The notes beneath the pieces were generated by a model. The model saw nothing but the letters and a program-made list of their open reading frames with translations, was not told where the DNA came from and did no database searches. Position numbers and translations under genes: made by a program. This document shows, piece by piece, positions 45,136 to 54,333 of a stretch of DNA of 64,000 nt. Location: the NCBI RefSeq assembly GCF_000190595.1, contig NC_015167.1, forward strand, positions 1,098,501-1,162,500, in the 5' to 3' direction. The stretch's first letter is position 1; every line of letters begins with the position of its first letter. Origin of the DNA: Cellulophaga lytica DSM 7489. Lineage in GTDB: Bacteria > Bacteroidota > Bacteroidia > Flavobacteriales > Flavobacteriaceae.

Positions 45136-45990
45136 TTACAACTGTTTATTGGTATTAGATATAGATTTTTTGTTTTTCCAATCTATCCACTTTTGTCCTT
45201 TTATTCTACGCATTACATTATCATAATTACGCATAATAAATACATTATATAAGGCTTTACTTAAATTTTTAGGGTTACGCGCTATTGCACGTAAACTCAT
45301 AGAAAAACCCGGAGTAAGATACTTCATATAATGCCAATACCCTTCTGGCATATACAACACTTCTCCGTGCTGCAAAGTTGTTTTATACCCTTTAGCTTGC
45401 TTTAAAGCAGGCCATTTGCTGTAGTCTGGGTTAGAAAAATCTATCCTTTCATTTGTAATTAAAGAATGTGGTACTTTATATAGATATTTGTTTTGAGATT
45501 GGTTAAAAAGAATAATTTGTTTATCCCCTTCAAAATGAAAATGAAAAATATTAGCCAAATCAATATCATAATGCATAAATGTATGTGAATCTTTACCACC
45601 AAAAAATAACATAGGAAGACTTTTCATTAGTCGCAACCCAAAATCTGGATATGTAAAATCTCTTTGCAACTGTGGTACTTCTTTTAAAATATTCCATAAA
45701 AATATTCTAAATTTAGTAGGCTCTTTTTTAAGCAAATCTATATAATCTGCCATTTTCATTTTAGCGTGCGGCTCATTAAAACCATCTTTATAATCTACAG
45801 GTCTGTCATCATACAAAGGCACTATTTTATCGCCTGCCACAGACTTCATATACTCCAAATTCCATTTAGAATAAGCAGGCCACTCTTCTATAAAACGCTC
45901 AATAACAACAGGTTTTTGAGGCTTTAAAAAGTGCTTTAAAAAGTCTTCTTTGGTAATATTTTTTACCCTTGGAATATCTTGTAAGTGCAA
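45136..45990 (-). CDS. cupin_8 / JmjC-like oxygenase domain protein
   Basis: 284 residues. The FIH-type fold is visible: a first ligand set H-x-D (MHYDIDLANIFHFHFEGDKQIILF) and a late His in LYMPEGYWHYMKYL; a third strand reads GFSMSLRAIA. Relatives are Fe(II)/2-oxoglutarate hydroxylases of proteins or RNA. There is no ATG near the 5' end; the frame starts with a TTG at 45990 that gives the family-typical HLQDIPRVK start. The frame lacks an earlier ATG back to its upstream stop. Confidence 0.82.
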   Translation of the reverse strand: MHLQDIPRVKNITKEDFLKHFLKPQKPVVIERFIEEWPAYSKWNLEYMKSVAGDKIVPLYDDRPVDYKDGFNEPHAKMKMADYIDLLKKEPTKFRIFLWNILKEVPQLQRDFTYPDFGLRLMKSLPMLFFGGKDSHTFMHYDIDLANIFHFHFEGDKQIILFNQSQNKYLYKVPHSLITNERIDFSNPDYSKWPALKQAKGYKTTLQHGEVLYMPEGYWHYMKYLTPGFSMSLRAIARNPKNLSKALYNVFIMRNYDNVMRRIKGQKWIDWKNKKSISNTNKQL

Positions 45991-46078
45991 ATTTGGATAA
46001 ATTAAACAGTCGGTAAAAATAAAAAATACGATTTAAATAACTCTTAAAATTACTTAAAAAGCTATATTAATTAATAAA

Positions 46079-46107
46079 CCGCTATCTAATTACAAATTAA
46101 ATAGCGG
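46079..46107 (-). terminator. bioB terminator
   Basis: Stem CCGCTAT / ATAGCGG extended by four further pairs after one mismatch, followed on the minus strand by TTTATTAATT. Confidence 0.65.
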
Positions 46108-46137
46108 CTGTATAAAAGAGTTACTTATTGCAACTTA

Positions 46138-47232
46138 TTACTTAGAAAGCTTTGCTTTTTCTTTAGCAGCTTCATTACGTTCTATCTTGTGACCTGGTCT
46201 AGTCCATTTTGGCTTTTCACCTAAATTTTGATACTCAGAATCCTGAGCCTCTACTGTTTTTGGTTGAGAAACTTTAGTAAATGGTTTTTGTGGATTTAAG
46301 CCTAACATTTTAAACATTTCCATATCCTCATTTACATCTGGATTAGGAGTAGTTAATAATTTATCTCCAGCAAAAATTGAATTTGCTCCAGCAAAGAAAC
46401 ACATTGCTTGTCCTTCTCTACTCATTTGTGTACGACCTGCAGATAACCTTACTTGAGTATTTGGCATAACAATACGCGTAGTTGCTACCATACGTACCAT
46501 ATCCCAAATTGATACTGGCTCTATATCCTCCATTGGCGTACCTTCCACTGCTACTAACGCATTAATTGGCACTGATTCTGGTTGTGGACTTAAAGTAGAT
46601 AGTGCAACTAGCATACCTGCTCTGTCTTCTAAAGCCTCGCCCATACCTATAATACCTCCACTACACACAGTAACGTTAGTTTTACGTACATTTTCAATAG
46701 TATCTAATCTATCTTCAAAAGCACGAGTAGAAATTACATCTTTATAGTAATCTTCTGAGGTATCTAAGTTATGGTTATATGCATACAAACCAGCTTCTGC
46801 TAGTCTTTGTGCTTGGTTTTCTGTAATCATACCAAGTGTACAACAAACCTCCATATCTAGTTTGTTTATAGTACGCACCATTTCTAGTACTTGGTCAAAT
46901 TCTGGTCCGTCTTTAACATTACGCCAAGCTGCCCCCATACAAACTCTAGAACTTCCAGAAGATTTTGCACGTAAAGCTTGTGCTTTTACTTGTTGTACCG
47001 ACATTAAATCATTGCCTTCAACATCTGTATGATACCTAGCCGCTTGTGGGCAATATCCACAATCTTCAGGACAACCACCTGTTTTTATAGATAACAAAGT
47101 AGATACTTGTACAGTGTTAGGATCATGTTCTTGTCTATGAATTGTAGCTGCTTCGTAAAGCAAATCCATTAACGGTTTATTATATATATCTAAAATTTCT
47201 TGCTTGCTCCAGTTGTGTCTTACTTCGCTCAT
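46138..47232 (-). CDS. bioB: biotin synthase
   Basis: 364 residues; radical-SAM insertion of sulfur into dethiobiotin. The C-x3-C-x2-C motif GGCPEDCGYCPQAARY near residue 55 binds the [4Fe-4S] cluster, and QVRLSAGRTQM near residue 260 is the family's second cluster region. A C-terminal tail after residue 330 is Lys/Glu-rich. Separated from the bio operon by about 2.2 kb of NfeD/flotillin, so its expression is independent; a -7 box (TATTTTTG on the minus strand, 47255-47262) lies 23 bp upstream. Confidence 0.96.
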   Translation of the reverse strand: MSEVRHNWSKQEILDIYNKPLMDLLYEAATIHRQEHDPNTVQVSTLLSIKTGGCPEDCGYCPQAARYHTDVEGNDLMSVQQVKAQALRAKSSGSSRVCMGAAWRNVKDGPEFDQVLEMVRTINKLDMEVCCTLGMITENQAQRLAEAGLYAYNHNLDTSEDYYKDVISTRAFEDRLDTIENVRKTNVTVCSGGIIGMGEALEDRAGMLVALSTLSPQPESVPINALVAVEGTPMEDIEPVSIWDMVRMVATTRIVMPNTQVRLSAGRTQMSREGQAMCFFAGANSIFAGDKLLTTPNPDVNEDMEMFKMLGLNPQKPFTKVSQPKTVEAQDSEYQNLGEKPKWTRPGHKIERNEAAKEKAKLSK

Positions 47233-47254
47233 ACGATTATTTTAAATCAGTTGT

Positions 47255-47262
47255 CAAAAATA
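47255..47262 (-). promoter_or_regulatory. -7 promoter box for bioB
   Basis: TATTTTTG on the minus strand, exact TAnnTTTG. Confidence 0.5.
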
Positions 47263-47304
47263 GCCTATTTACCAATTAAATCCCAATAAAGGTTTTTTAA
47301 ATAA

Positions 47305-47343
47305 AAAAATGAACCAAAAGATATACTCTAATGGTTCATTTTT
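47305..47343 (-). terminator. flotillin gene terminator
   Basis: 12-bp stem AAAAATGAACCA / TGGTTCATTTTT with a 15-nt loop; T-run on both strands. It follows the flotillin stop and lies just upstream of the bioB promoter. Confidence 0.8.
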
Positions 47344-47366
47344 ATTCAATTTATTTAAAAATTTAA

Positions 47367-48788
47367 CTATTTACTGTCGTCCTTATCAGAAGATTCTTCC
47401 TTAACATCAACAGTCTCTACATCCTTACCTTTTAAATATTCTGGTAACTGCATACCAGCCATATTAAACATTTCTTGTAGTGGTGGTACAGATTTGTACA
47501 TACCAGAAATAAAGTTAGCAGTAGAACCTTTACCATCTGCTGTTTTTGCTCCAGAATCCCAAACGGTAACCTTATCAATTTTAATATTTTTAATAGCTTC
47601 GGCCTGTGTTTTAACCAATTCTGGTAATTTATCTGCCACTAATAAAAGTACAGCATCTTTAGGGTTATCGCCAGCTGCTTTTACAATTTCATCTAAACCT
47701 TGTGCTTGCTTAGTTAAAACCTCTAAAATACCTTGTGCTTCTGCTTGTGCTTTAAATAAGATTGCATCTGCTTCACCTTTTGCTAAACGTCTTGTACGCT
47801 CTGCATCTGCTTCTGCATCTATCTCTACTTTTTTCTTATCTATTTCTGCAGGTACAACTATATCTGCCATTTGCGAGCTACGTACACGTTCTGCTCTTGC
47901 AAGTTCAGCATCTTTTTCTGCTGCGTAAGATTCCTCTAATGCTTTTGCAGATTGTACTTTTTCTGATGCAATTGCAGTACGTTCTGCTTCCGCTTCTCTT
48001 TGACGACGTAAAGAATCTGAATTTGCAACATTAATTTTTGCAATGTTTTCACCTTCTACAGCTTGTGCATTTGCTGCTGCCACCTGCGTACGCTCATCTT
48101 GTAAAGCATTAGCCTCGCCAATAGAACCATCTCTTGTTTTTTCTGCAACAGATTTACGTGCTGCGTTAATTGCGTGTGCAGCTGCCTCTTTACCTAAAGC
48201 TTCAATATATCCAGACTCATCAACAATATCTGTAATATTTACGTTAATAAGCTTTAGACCTACTTTCTTTAACTCTGTTTCTACACTCTGAGATATGTTA
48301 GTTAAAAACTTATCTCTATCATTATTAATTTCTTCTATATCCATAGAAGCAACTACTAAACGTAATTGACCAAAAATAATTTCCTGAGCTAAATCTTGAA
48401 TTTGACTTTGACCTAACCCTAATAAACGCTCGGCTGCATTTTGCATAACTCCAGGCTCTGTAGATATACCAATTGTAAATCTAGATGGTACATTTACACG
48501 TATATTTTGCTTACTTAATGCATTTACTAGATTAACCTCTATAGAAATAGGTGTTAAATCTAAAAATTCATAATCTTGTACAACTGGCCAAATAAAAGCC
48601 GCTCCACCGTGTATACATTTGGCTGAATTTCCGCCGCCGACTTTACCGTATACAACTAAAATCCTGTCTGAAGGACATCGTTTGTATCTACGTATAAACG
48701 AGATTATAATTATAAAAAAGAATAAAATGGCTACTGCAATACCAATTAAACTGGCATTACCGCCCAACTGTAGGGGTACTAAAATCAT
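47367..48788 (-). CDS. flotillin-like SPFH protein
   Basis: 473 residues. An N-terminal membrane helix (residues about 14-30), the SPFH/band-7 domain (about 35-230), a long Ala/Glu-rich coiled coil with many AEAxAxR repeats (about 200-380), and a hydrophilic C-terminus ending EESSDKDDSK. Such proteins organise membrane microdomains. It starts 4 nt after the NfeD gene stop, the usual NfeD-flotillin pair. Confidence 0.92.
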   Translation of the reverse strand: MILVPLQLGGNASLIGIAVAILFFFIIIISFIRRYKRCPSDRILVVYGKVGGGNSAKCIHGGAAFIWPVVQDYEFLDLTPISIEVNLVNALSKQNIRVNVPSRFTIGISTEPGVMQNAAERLLGLGQSQIQDLAQEIIFGQLRLVVASMDIEEINNDRDKFLTNISQSVETELKKVGLKLINVNITDIVDESGYIEALGKEAAAHAINAARKSVAEKTRDGSIGEANALQDERTQVAAANAQAVEGENIAKINVANSDSLRRQREAEAERTAIASEKVQSAKALEESYAAEKDAELARAERVRSSQMADIVVPAEIDKKKVEIDAEADAERTRRLAKGEADAILFKAQAEAQGILEVLTKQAQGLDEIVKAAGDNPKDAVLLLVADKLPELVKTQAEAIKNIKIDKVTVWDSGAKTADGKGSTANFISGMYKSVPPLQEMFNMAGMQLPEYLKGKDVETVDVKEESSDKDDSK

Positions 48789-48792
48789 ATGG

Positions 48793-49371
48793 TTATTTAT
48801 TTAATAATTTAACAATTAAAATTCCGTTATCTGTAATGCCTTCTACTTTAACAACATTACCCTGTGTAAGATTCACAGTTTCATCTGTAAGTGCTTCTAG
48901 CTCGCGCAAAGATCCTTGCACTGTTATACTTACTTTACCCATAAAGCTTCTGTTTGCCCCTATAGTTAGGTACACTTCACCAACTTGACCTAAAGCATTT
49001 TTTAAGCGTAGTGTTCCGCTACTTTGCAATTTACTTAGGTAATAAAATAATGCAGCCATAGACAGCATCATTAACAAACCACAAATAACAGAAATTAGTA
49101 TAGTTAGTACATTAGAAAAGCCTGCTTCTATACAAGCAATGCCTGTCCATCCAAAAATGGCAAAAAATCCTGATAAGTTTTTAATAGATAAAAATTGAAA
49201 TCCAATTCCAGAATCACCTTCTACTTCTGCATCTACATCACCGTCTACACCATCTACATCACCACCAATTAAGGTTAGCAACAAAAAAACAATCATTACC
49301 ACAGAGCCAATTAAGGCAATACTCCAGTACACTTTTGGAAACAACTCTAAGCTTGCATACCATTCTCCCAT
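48793..49371 (-). CDS. NfeD-like membrane protein
   Basis: 192 residues; three hydrophobic segments (about 17-37, 65-85, 88-110) and a C-terminal OB-fold domain (GQVGEVYLTIGANRSFMGKVSITVQGS). NfeD proteins partner with flotillin. The acidic loop DGVDGDVDAEVEGD follows the first helix. Co-transcribed with the flotillin gene. Confidence 0.82.
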   Translation of the reverse strand: MGEWYASLELFPKVYWSIALIGSVVMIVFLLLTLIGGDVDGVDGDVDAEVEGDSGIGFQFLSIKNLSGFFAIFGWTGIACIEAGFSNVLTILISVICGLLMMLSMAALFYYLSKLQSSGTLRLKNALGQVGEVYLTIGANRSFMGKVSITVQGSLRELEALTDETVNLTQGNVVKVEGITDNGILIVKLLNK

Positions 49372-49432
49372 AAATATAAATTTAGTTTGGTTTGTGAAAG
49401 ATAGTAAAATGCAACTTAGCTAAAGGCTAGTT

Positions 49433-50587
49433 TTAAAAAGTTTTTTGCAATAAAATACTTACAGCATTACCACCAAAGCCAACAGCGTTTATTAACACCT
49501 TTTTTATACTCTTTGGAATTTCTGTATAATCTACAAAAGGAACTTTTATAAATTCTTGTTTTTGTAGCATTGCTATTGCTAGCTCTATACTTAACATCCC
49601 TGAAGCGCCAAAAGAATGACCTATCTTCCACTTATTTGTAGTTAATGCTGGTATTTTGTTACAAAAAATTTTCTTTATTGCTTCAATTTCTGATAAATCT
49701 CCTTTAATTGTACCTGGTGCATGCATTACAATAACATCTACGTCATCTGGGTCTATTCCTTCCAAAGCCATTTTCATAGAACGTTGAAAACATACTGCGT
49801 CAGAAGAAATAGAAATATTATGTTTTAAAACTTCTGTAGCGTAACCAACACCTATAATTTCTGCCAGGGCATTTTCTTTATTTCCGTTTTCTATACCAAT
49901 TACCGCGGCACCTTCTCCCAAAGCCATAGTGTTTTGATCTTTTGCCAGATCAAAAGCTTTACACGGATACGTATCTGCGCCTCTTGCGTAAATTTTTAAA
50001 GCTTTCATTTGCGCAATGGTAAAGGGTGTTAAAGGAGCCTCACTACCACCTACTAAAAATTTATTTGCCATTCCGCTTTTTACCCAAGCAACACCATTTA
50101 ACAAAGAATGTAATGCCGTAGAACAAGTAATAGAGTGCGATATTTCTGGGCCTTGCGTTTGTAAATCATGGGCTACCCAAGAAGAGATATTACCCAATGT
50201 AGTTGTTGGTGATGATAAAGTTGATGCTTTATCTTTTTCTAAAAACTCTCTATGATATTTTTCAAACAGAGCTGTTGCACCACGAGACGAACCAAAATTT
50301 ACACCAAAATTATCTTTAGATGTCCAGCCAGCTTGCTCCAACGCTTTACGTGACGCGTACATAGCAAACAAAACAGTATCATCCAAACTTTTATATTTTA
50401 AGTCCGAATTTTTTAAAGTTTCAATTTCTTGTTTAGCTTCATCACTTAAAGCTGCAACCCAACTTTTTTGATTTCCTATATTTTTTTCTTGCAGTAAATG
50501 CGCATCGTTTTTATAACTCTCCCAAACCTCATTTAAGGAAGTTCCTAAAGGAGAAATAGATGCTAGTGCCGTAATGTAAATACTCAT
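49433..50587 (-). CDS. beta-ketoacyl synthase of the biotin operon
   Basis: 384 residues, thiolase-fold KAS. The catalytic triad is complete: Cys in HSITCSTALHS near residue 155, His in VMHAPGTIKGD near 290, His in KIGHSFGASG near 325. It starts 2 nt after the bioA stop, so it belongs to the biotin operon and could build the pimeloyl chain or a special acyl-ACP. No bioC or bioH is in the window. Distinct from a housekeeping FabF by its length and N-terminus, so the precise reaction is inference. Confidence 0.8.
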   Translation of the reverse strand: MSIYITALASISPLGTSLNEVWESYKNDAHLLQEKNIGNQKSWVAALSDEAKQEIETLKNSDLKYKSLDDTVLFAMYASRKALEQAGWTSKDNFGVNFGSSRGATALFEKYHREFLEKDKASTLSSPTTTLGNISSWVAHDLQTQGPEISHSITCSTALHSLLNGVAWVKSGMANKFLVGGSEAPLTPFTIAQMKALKIYARGADTYPCKAFDLAKDQNTMALGEGAAVIGIENGNKENALAEIIGVGYATEVLKHNISISSDAVCFQRSMKMALEGIDPDDVDVIVMHAPGTIKGDLSEIEAIKKIFCNKIPALTTNKWKIGHSFGASGMLSIELAIAMLQKQEFIKVPFVDYTEIPKSIKKVLINAVGFGGNAVSILLQKTF

Positions 50588-50589
50588 AC

Positions 50590-51855
50590 TTAAACTATTT
50601 CTAGTGCTTCTTTAATTGAGTTGTATATTTTTTGAAGTTGCTCATCTGTAGTTACAAAAGGCGCCAAAATATAAATGGTATTTCCTAACGGACGTAAAAA
50701 CACTCCAGAATCCATAAAATGCTTAAATAATTTATCTCTTAAATTACCATAGCGCTCCATTTTTATATTAAGATCTAATGCATAAATAACTCCCAATTGC
50801 CTTGTAGCACCAACTTTAGGGTGGTTTTTAACCTCCTCATTAAATTGCTTGTGAGAGGCTGTAATTCTGGCAATATTATCTTGCATTTCTGTAGATTGAA
50901 GCAACTCTAAACCTGCTAACGCAGCTGCACAAGCCAAAGGATTTGCAGTATATGTATGTCCATGAAATAATCCTTTAGAAATATCGTCATCATAAAAAGC
51001 ATCATAAACTTGCTGCGTACAGCTAGTAACTGCCATTGGTAGTAAACCTGCTGTTAACGCCTTTGACATACATATAACATCTGGTTTAACATCTATATAA
51101 TCTGACGCAAAATACTTACCTGTTTTACCAAAACTAGTCATTACTTCATCTGCAACCAAAAGTACATTGTGCTTTTTTAAGGTCTGTAGAATTTTATTTA
51201 AACCTTCTGCATTATGCATTTTCATTGCTGCAGCTCCTTGCACTAAAGGCTCATAAACAAAACCCGCAATAGCTTTAGTATTAACCAACTCTTCAATCTG
51301 AGATAAAATAGCTTCTATATTATCTTCTGTAGGTACAGGAATACGTTCTACATCAATAAAAAAATCTTCAAAAGGACCATTATAAACAGATAAACTAGAC
51401 ACAGACATTGCACCAAAAGTATCTCCGTGAAATCCGTCTTCAAAAGCCAACATAACATTACGCTTTTCTCCATTATTAAAATGATACTGCAATGCCATTT
51501 TAATTCCTATTTCTGTAGAAGTAGAACCGTTGTCTGAGAAAAACAATTTTTCCTGATTATTAGGCAGTATTTTTATCAATTCTTCAGACAGCTCTATAGC
51601 TGGCTTATGCGTAAAACCACTAAACACAACCTGGTCTAACTGCTGCATTTGAGCACCAACTTTTTCTAAAATATAGTCATTACAATGCCCGTACACAGAA
51701 GTATACCATGAAGATATTCCATCTATATAATCATTTCCTTTATCATCTGTTAACACTGCCCCTTTTGCTTTTACAATAGGCAACATTGTATCGTGTAATT
51801 TATGTTGCGTTAACGGGTGCCACAAGTGTTTTTTATCTCTTTCTGTAAGGTTCAT
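50590..51855 (-). CDS. bioA: adenosylmethionine-8-amino-7-oxononanoate aminotransferase
   Basis: 421 residues, class III PLP aminotransferase. N-terminal HLWHPLTQH is diagnostic for BioA; FSDNGSTSTEIGIKMALQYH and VADEVMTSFGKTGKYFASDYIDVKPDVICMSKAL hold the PLP site, with the Schiff-base Lys in SKALTAG. Makes 7,8-diaminononanoate. An internal promoter and a 6-bp hairpin (51869-51885) precede it. Confidence 0.95.
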   Translation of the reverse strand: MNLTERDKKHLWHPLTQHKLHDTMLPIVKAKGAVLTDDKGNDYIDGISSWYTSVYGHCNDYILEKVGAQMQQLDQVVFSGFTHKPAIELSEELIKILPNNQEKLFFSDNGSTSTEIGIKMALQYHFNNGEKRNVMLAFEDGFHGDTFGAMSVSSLSVYNGPFEDFFIDVERIPVPTEDNIEAILSQIEELVNTKAIAGFVYEPLVQGAAAMKMHNAEGLNKILQTLKKHNVLLVADEVMTSFGKTGKYFASDYIDVKPDVICMSKALTAGLLPMAVTSCTQQVYDAFYDDDISKGLFHGHTYTANPLACAAALAGLELLQSTEMQDNIARITASHKQFNEEVKNHPKVGATRQLGVIYALDLNIKMERYGNLRDKLFKHFMDSGVFLRPLGNTIYILAPFVTTDEQLQKIYNSIKEALEIV

Positions 51856-51868
51856 AAGCTGTATGCCA

Positions 51869-51966
51869 TCCTAATAGTGTTAGGACTTATGCATTTATTT
51901 TATTAGTAGATATCTATACCATGTGCTTTAGTTAACATGCATAGATTTTAATTTTTGACAAATATA
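51869..51966 (-). promoter_or_regulatory. internal bio promoter and leader hairpin
   Basis: TATATTTG at 51959-51966 on the minus strand fits TAnnTTTG and lies within the 127-bp bioD-bioA gap. A 6-bp inverted repeat TCCTAA / TTAGGA (51869-51885) stands 14 nt before the bioA ATG. I saw no BirA- or BioR-like operator that I can recognise. Confidence 0.45.
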
Positions 51967-51982
51967 CAAACCAACCTATATT

Positions 51983-52597
51983 TTACAGGTTATCTCTAAA
52001 CAAATCTGCATATTCTTTTATTACATTTTTATCAAAATATGGCTCTTCTTCTATACGGCCTATAAGTTTTGCATTTGTTTTAGATAGTATAATACTTTCT
52101 GTTGTTTTATGTTCTTCTCCACTAAAAATTATAGAAACTTTAAAACCACGTTCTTCTAAATAATTTACCGTTAATAAAGTATGATTTATACTGCCTAAAT
52201 AGTGTCTAGACACCACTACAACTTGGTGACTAGGGTCTATAATATCTAAAATGGTATCATTATCATTTAAAGGAACCAACAACCCACCAGCACCCTCTAT
52301 AACCAAGTGGTTAGTTGTTTTAGGCGCCACTATTTTATCTACCTCTATTACTACACCGTCTATTTCTGCCGCTGCATGCGGACTCATAGGTGTTTGTAAA
52401 GCGTAACTATTTTTATGTATTACCGTTTTAGAGTTAGAAATAAAATCTGCTATTTTGTGACTGTCAGACGTATCTAAATCTCCCGCCTGTATTGGCTTCC
52501 AGTAATCTGCCTCTAACGCCTCTGTTAATATTGCAGAAGCCACTGTTTTACCAACTTCTGTAGATATACCAGTTACAAATATTTGTTTTGTTTTCAT
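51983..52597 (-). CDS. bioD: dethiobiotin synthetase
   Basis: 204 residues, P-loop ATPase. Walker A is GISTEVGKT near residue 10, the substrate Lys/Asp region is YWKPIQAGDLDTSDS, and VIEGAGGLLVPLND near 98 is diagnostic. Closes the ureido ring of biotin. It lies 11 bp after the DUF2007 gene in the bioF operon. Confidence 0.95.
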   Translation of the reverse strand: MKTKQIFVTGISTEVGKTVASAILTEALEADYWKPIQAGDLDTSDSHKIADFISNSKTVIHKNSYALQTPMSPHAAAEIDGVVIEVDKIVAPKTTNHLVIEGAGGLLVPLNDNDTILDIIDPSHQVVVVSRHYLGSINHTLLTVNYLEERGFKVSIIFSGEEHKTTESIILSKTNAKLIGRIEEEPYFDKNVIKEYADLFRDNL

Positions 52598-52608
52598 TGT
52601 ATTGTAGT

Positions 52609-52983
52609 TTATGAAACTATATTGCAGTTAAAACAACGGAATTTTCTTTTTTCAAAAAAAGGAAACAATTTGTAAAAAATTCCCTTTCTAGAATAATAGC
52701 CTTCTAGCTTTTCTGCTTTACAGTTTGGGCACGCTAAAGGTTTTCCGTTATCATCTACAGCATAGCTTCTAATTTCATTATAAATTTCTAATGCTTTATT
52801 TTTATCTTCTTCTAAAACCAAAAGTTTAATTCCGCCAATTGCATTGCTAATTAATGGGTCTGAGTTTACCGTGTTTTCATCCTTTAAAAAAACTTGTATA
52901 CCCTCTGATTCTAGCTTACCTTTTATGATAACTGTATCTGCCAAATACTCAAATGCAGCTAATTTGTAAAATTTCTGACTCAT
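52609..52983 (-). CDS. DUF2007 zinc-ribbon protein
   Basis: 124 residues. Residues about 1-75 match DUF2007 (a putative signal-transducing domain: LESEGIQVFLKDENTVNSDPLI; GGIKLLVLEEDKNKALEIYNEI); a C-terminal zinc ribbon has CPNC near 86 and CFNC near 119. It overlaps bioF by 4 nt and precedes bioD by 11 bp, so it sits inside the biotin operon. No biotin role is known for the family. Confidence 0.72.
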   Translation of the reverse strand: MSQKFYKLAAFEYLADTVIIKGKLESEGIQVFLKDENTVNSDPLISNAIGGIKLLVLEEDKNKALEIYNEIRSYAVDDNGKPLACPNCKAEKLEGYYSRKGIFYKLFPFFEKRKFRCFNCNIVS

Positions 52984-54140
52984 TCTTTTATATAATTATG
53001 CAAAACGGTTATTACTTTTTCTATTTCTTTTGGTGTATTGTAAGCGTGCAAACAAAAACGCAATCGTTCTTGACCTTGCGGCACTGTTGGAGATAGTATT
53101 GCCTTTACATTAAATCCGTTCTCTTCAAGTTTTTTAGCTATACTTTTTACCCTATTATTTCCTGAAATTAAACAACATTGTATTGCCGAGTTACTAGTAA
53201 TAAAATGCTGCTTTAGTTTACTACTTTCAACTCTACTTTTAAAAACCTTAACTGCATTTTGCAAAAGTTGCTGTTGAACTTTACCTTCTTTACTTTCTAA
53301 AAAATAGTACGACTGTAAAATTGTAGCTAAACTATGCGGTGCTAAAGCTGTTGTATATATAAAGCTACGCGAAAAGTTAACCAAATAACTCTTTAACTCT
53401 TCACTACCTAATATAGCTGCGCCGTGGCAACCTAAAGCTTTACCAAAAGTTATGATGTGCGCAAAAACCAAGTCTGTTAATTGTAGCTGTTGCACCAAGC
53501 CCTCTCCTTTACTGCCAAAAACACCAACAGCGTGTGCCTCATCTACCACAAAAAAAAGCTTGTGTTTTTTACAGAATAATGCTATTTCCTTTAAGTGTGG
53601 AGAATCGCCATCCATAGAAAAAACAGATTCTGTAACTACGTAAACAGCACTATTATTATCTTTAACAGCAGCAGTATGCCTTTCTACTAAATTTTCTAAA
53701 TCTGCAATATTGTTATGCTTAAATTTATATGCCTTGGCATTACTCATTGCAATACCGTCTCTTATACTTGCGTGTATATACTCGTCATAAAAAACTAAAT
53801 CTCCACGCTGCGGTACACAACTAAAAAAACCAATATTAGCATCATAACCAGAATTGTAAACTATTGCTGCTTTAGATTGGTGAAATAAAGCCAATTTAGA
53901 CTCTAGCTCATCGTATAAATTATGATTACCCGATAGCAACCTAGAGCCAGTTGCCCCGTTTTGCAAAAAACTACTATCTACCAAGTATTTGTGCGTAGCG
54001 CTAAAAATTGATGCATTGCCAGAAAACCCTAAATAGTCGTTAGAAGAAAAATCTACCAACTGCTTATACATAGGTAATACACGCAATGACATATTCTGTT
54101 GCCGCTCTTCTAGTTTTTTCTGAAGTTTTTGTGGTAGCAT
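52980..54140 (-). CDS. bioF: 8-amino-7-oxononanoate synthase
   Basis: 386 residues from the ATG at 54140; a TTG at 54155 overlaps the -7 box. PLP enzyme of the alpha-oxoamine synthase group: FSSNDYLGFSG near residue 28, GSRLLSGNHNLYDELE near 65, VDEAHAVGVFG near 190, and the Schiff-base Lys in TFGKALGCHGAA. Condenses pimeloyl-thioester with alanine. First gene of the bioF-DUF2007-bioD-bioA-KAS order; a leaderless promoter is predicted. Confidence 0.94.
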   Translation of the reverse strand: MLPQKLQKKLEERQQNMSLRVLPMYKQLVDFSSNDYLGFSGNASIFSATHKYLVDSSFLQNGATGSRLLSGNHNLYDELESKLALFHQSKAAIVYNSGYDANIGFFSCVPQRGDLVFYDEYIHASIRDGIAMSNAKAYKFKHNNIADLENLVERHTAAVKDNNSAVYVVTESVFSMDGDSPHLKEIALFCKKHKLFFVVDEAHAVGVFGSKGEGLVQQLQLTDLVFAHIITFGKALGCHGAAILGSEELKSYLVNFSRSFIYTTALAPHSLATILQSYYFLESKEGKVQQQLLQNAVKVFKSRVESSKLKQHFITSNSAIQCCLISGNNRVKSIAKKLEENGFNVKAILSPTVPQGQERLRFCLHAYNTPKEIEKVITVLHNYIKE

Positions 54141-54144
54141 TTGG

Positions 54145-54152
54145 CAAAGATA
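54145..54152 (-). promoter_or_regulatory. -7 promoter box, probable leaderless promoter of the bioF operon
   Basis: TATCTTTG on the minus strand, exact TAnnTTTG, ends 4 nt before the bioF ATG (spacer CCAA). Confidence 0.6.
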
Positions 54153-54333
54153 CAAATAGATGGATTTTAATTGTTATTAAAAGAAGCAATAGAAATTAGT
54201 ATTTGTTACGCTAATAACAAATTAAAAAAATAACCAACCATCAGATATTTTAGAATATGTAAAAGAAAAAGAATAAATTTAACCCACTAACGTTTTATAT
54301 AAACACTTAGTTAAATTAAATAAACCCAAAATA

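Noticed and set aside
47494..48291. Long open frames on the plus strand opposite the flotillin gene
   Set aside because: They are products of the Ala/Glu-rich repeated codons of the coiled coil; their translations are low-complexity and lack family features.
51856..51982. BirA operator in front of bioA
   Set aside because: No TTGTNAAC-type inverted pair with proper spacing was found; only a short 6-bp hairpin.
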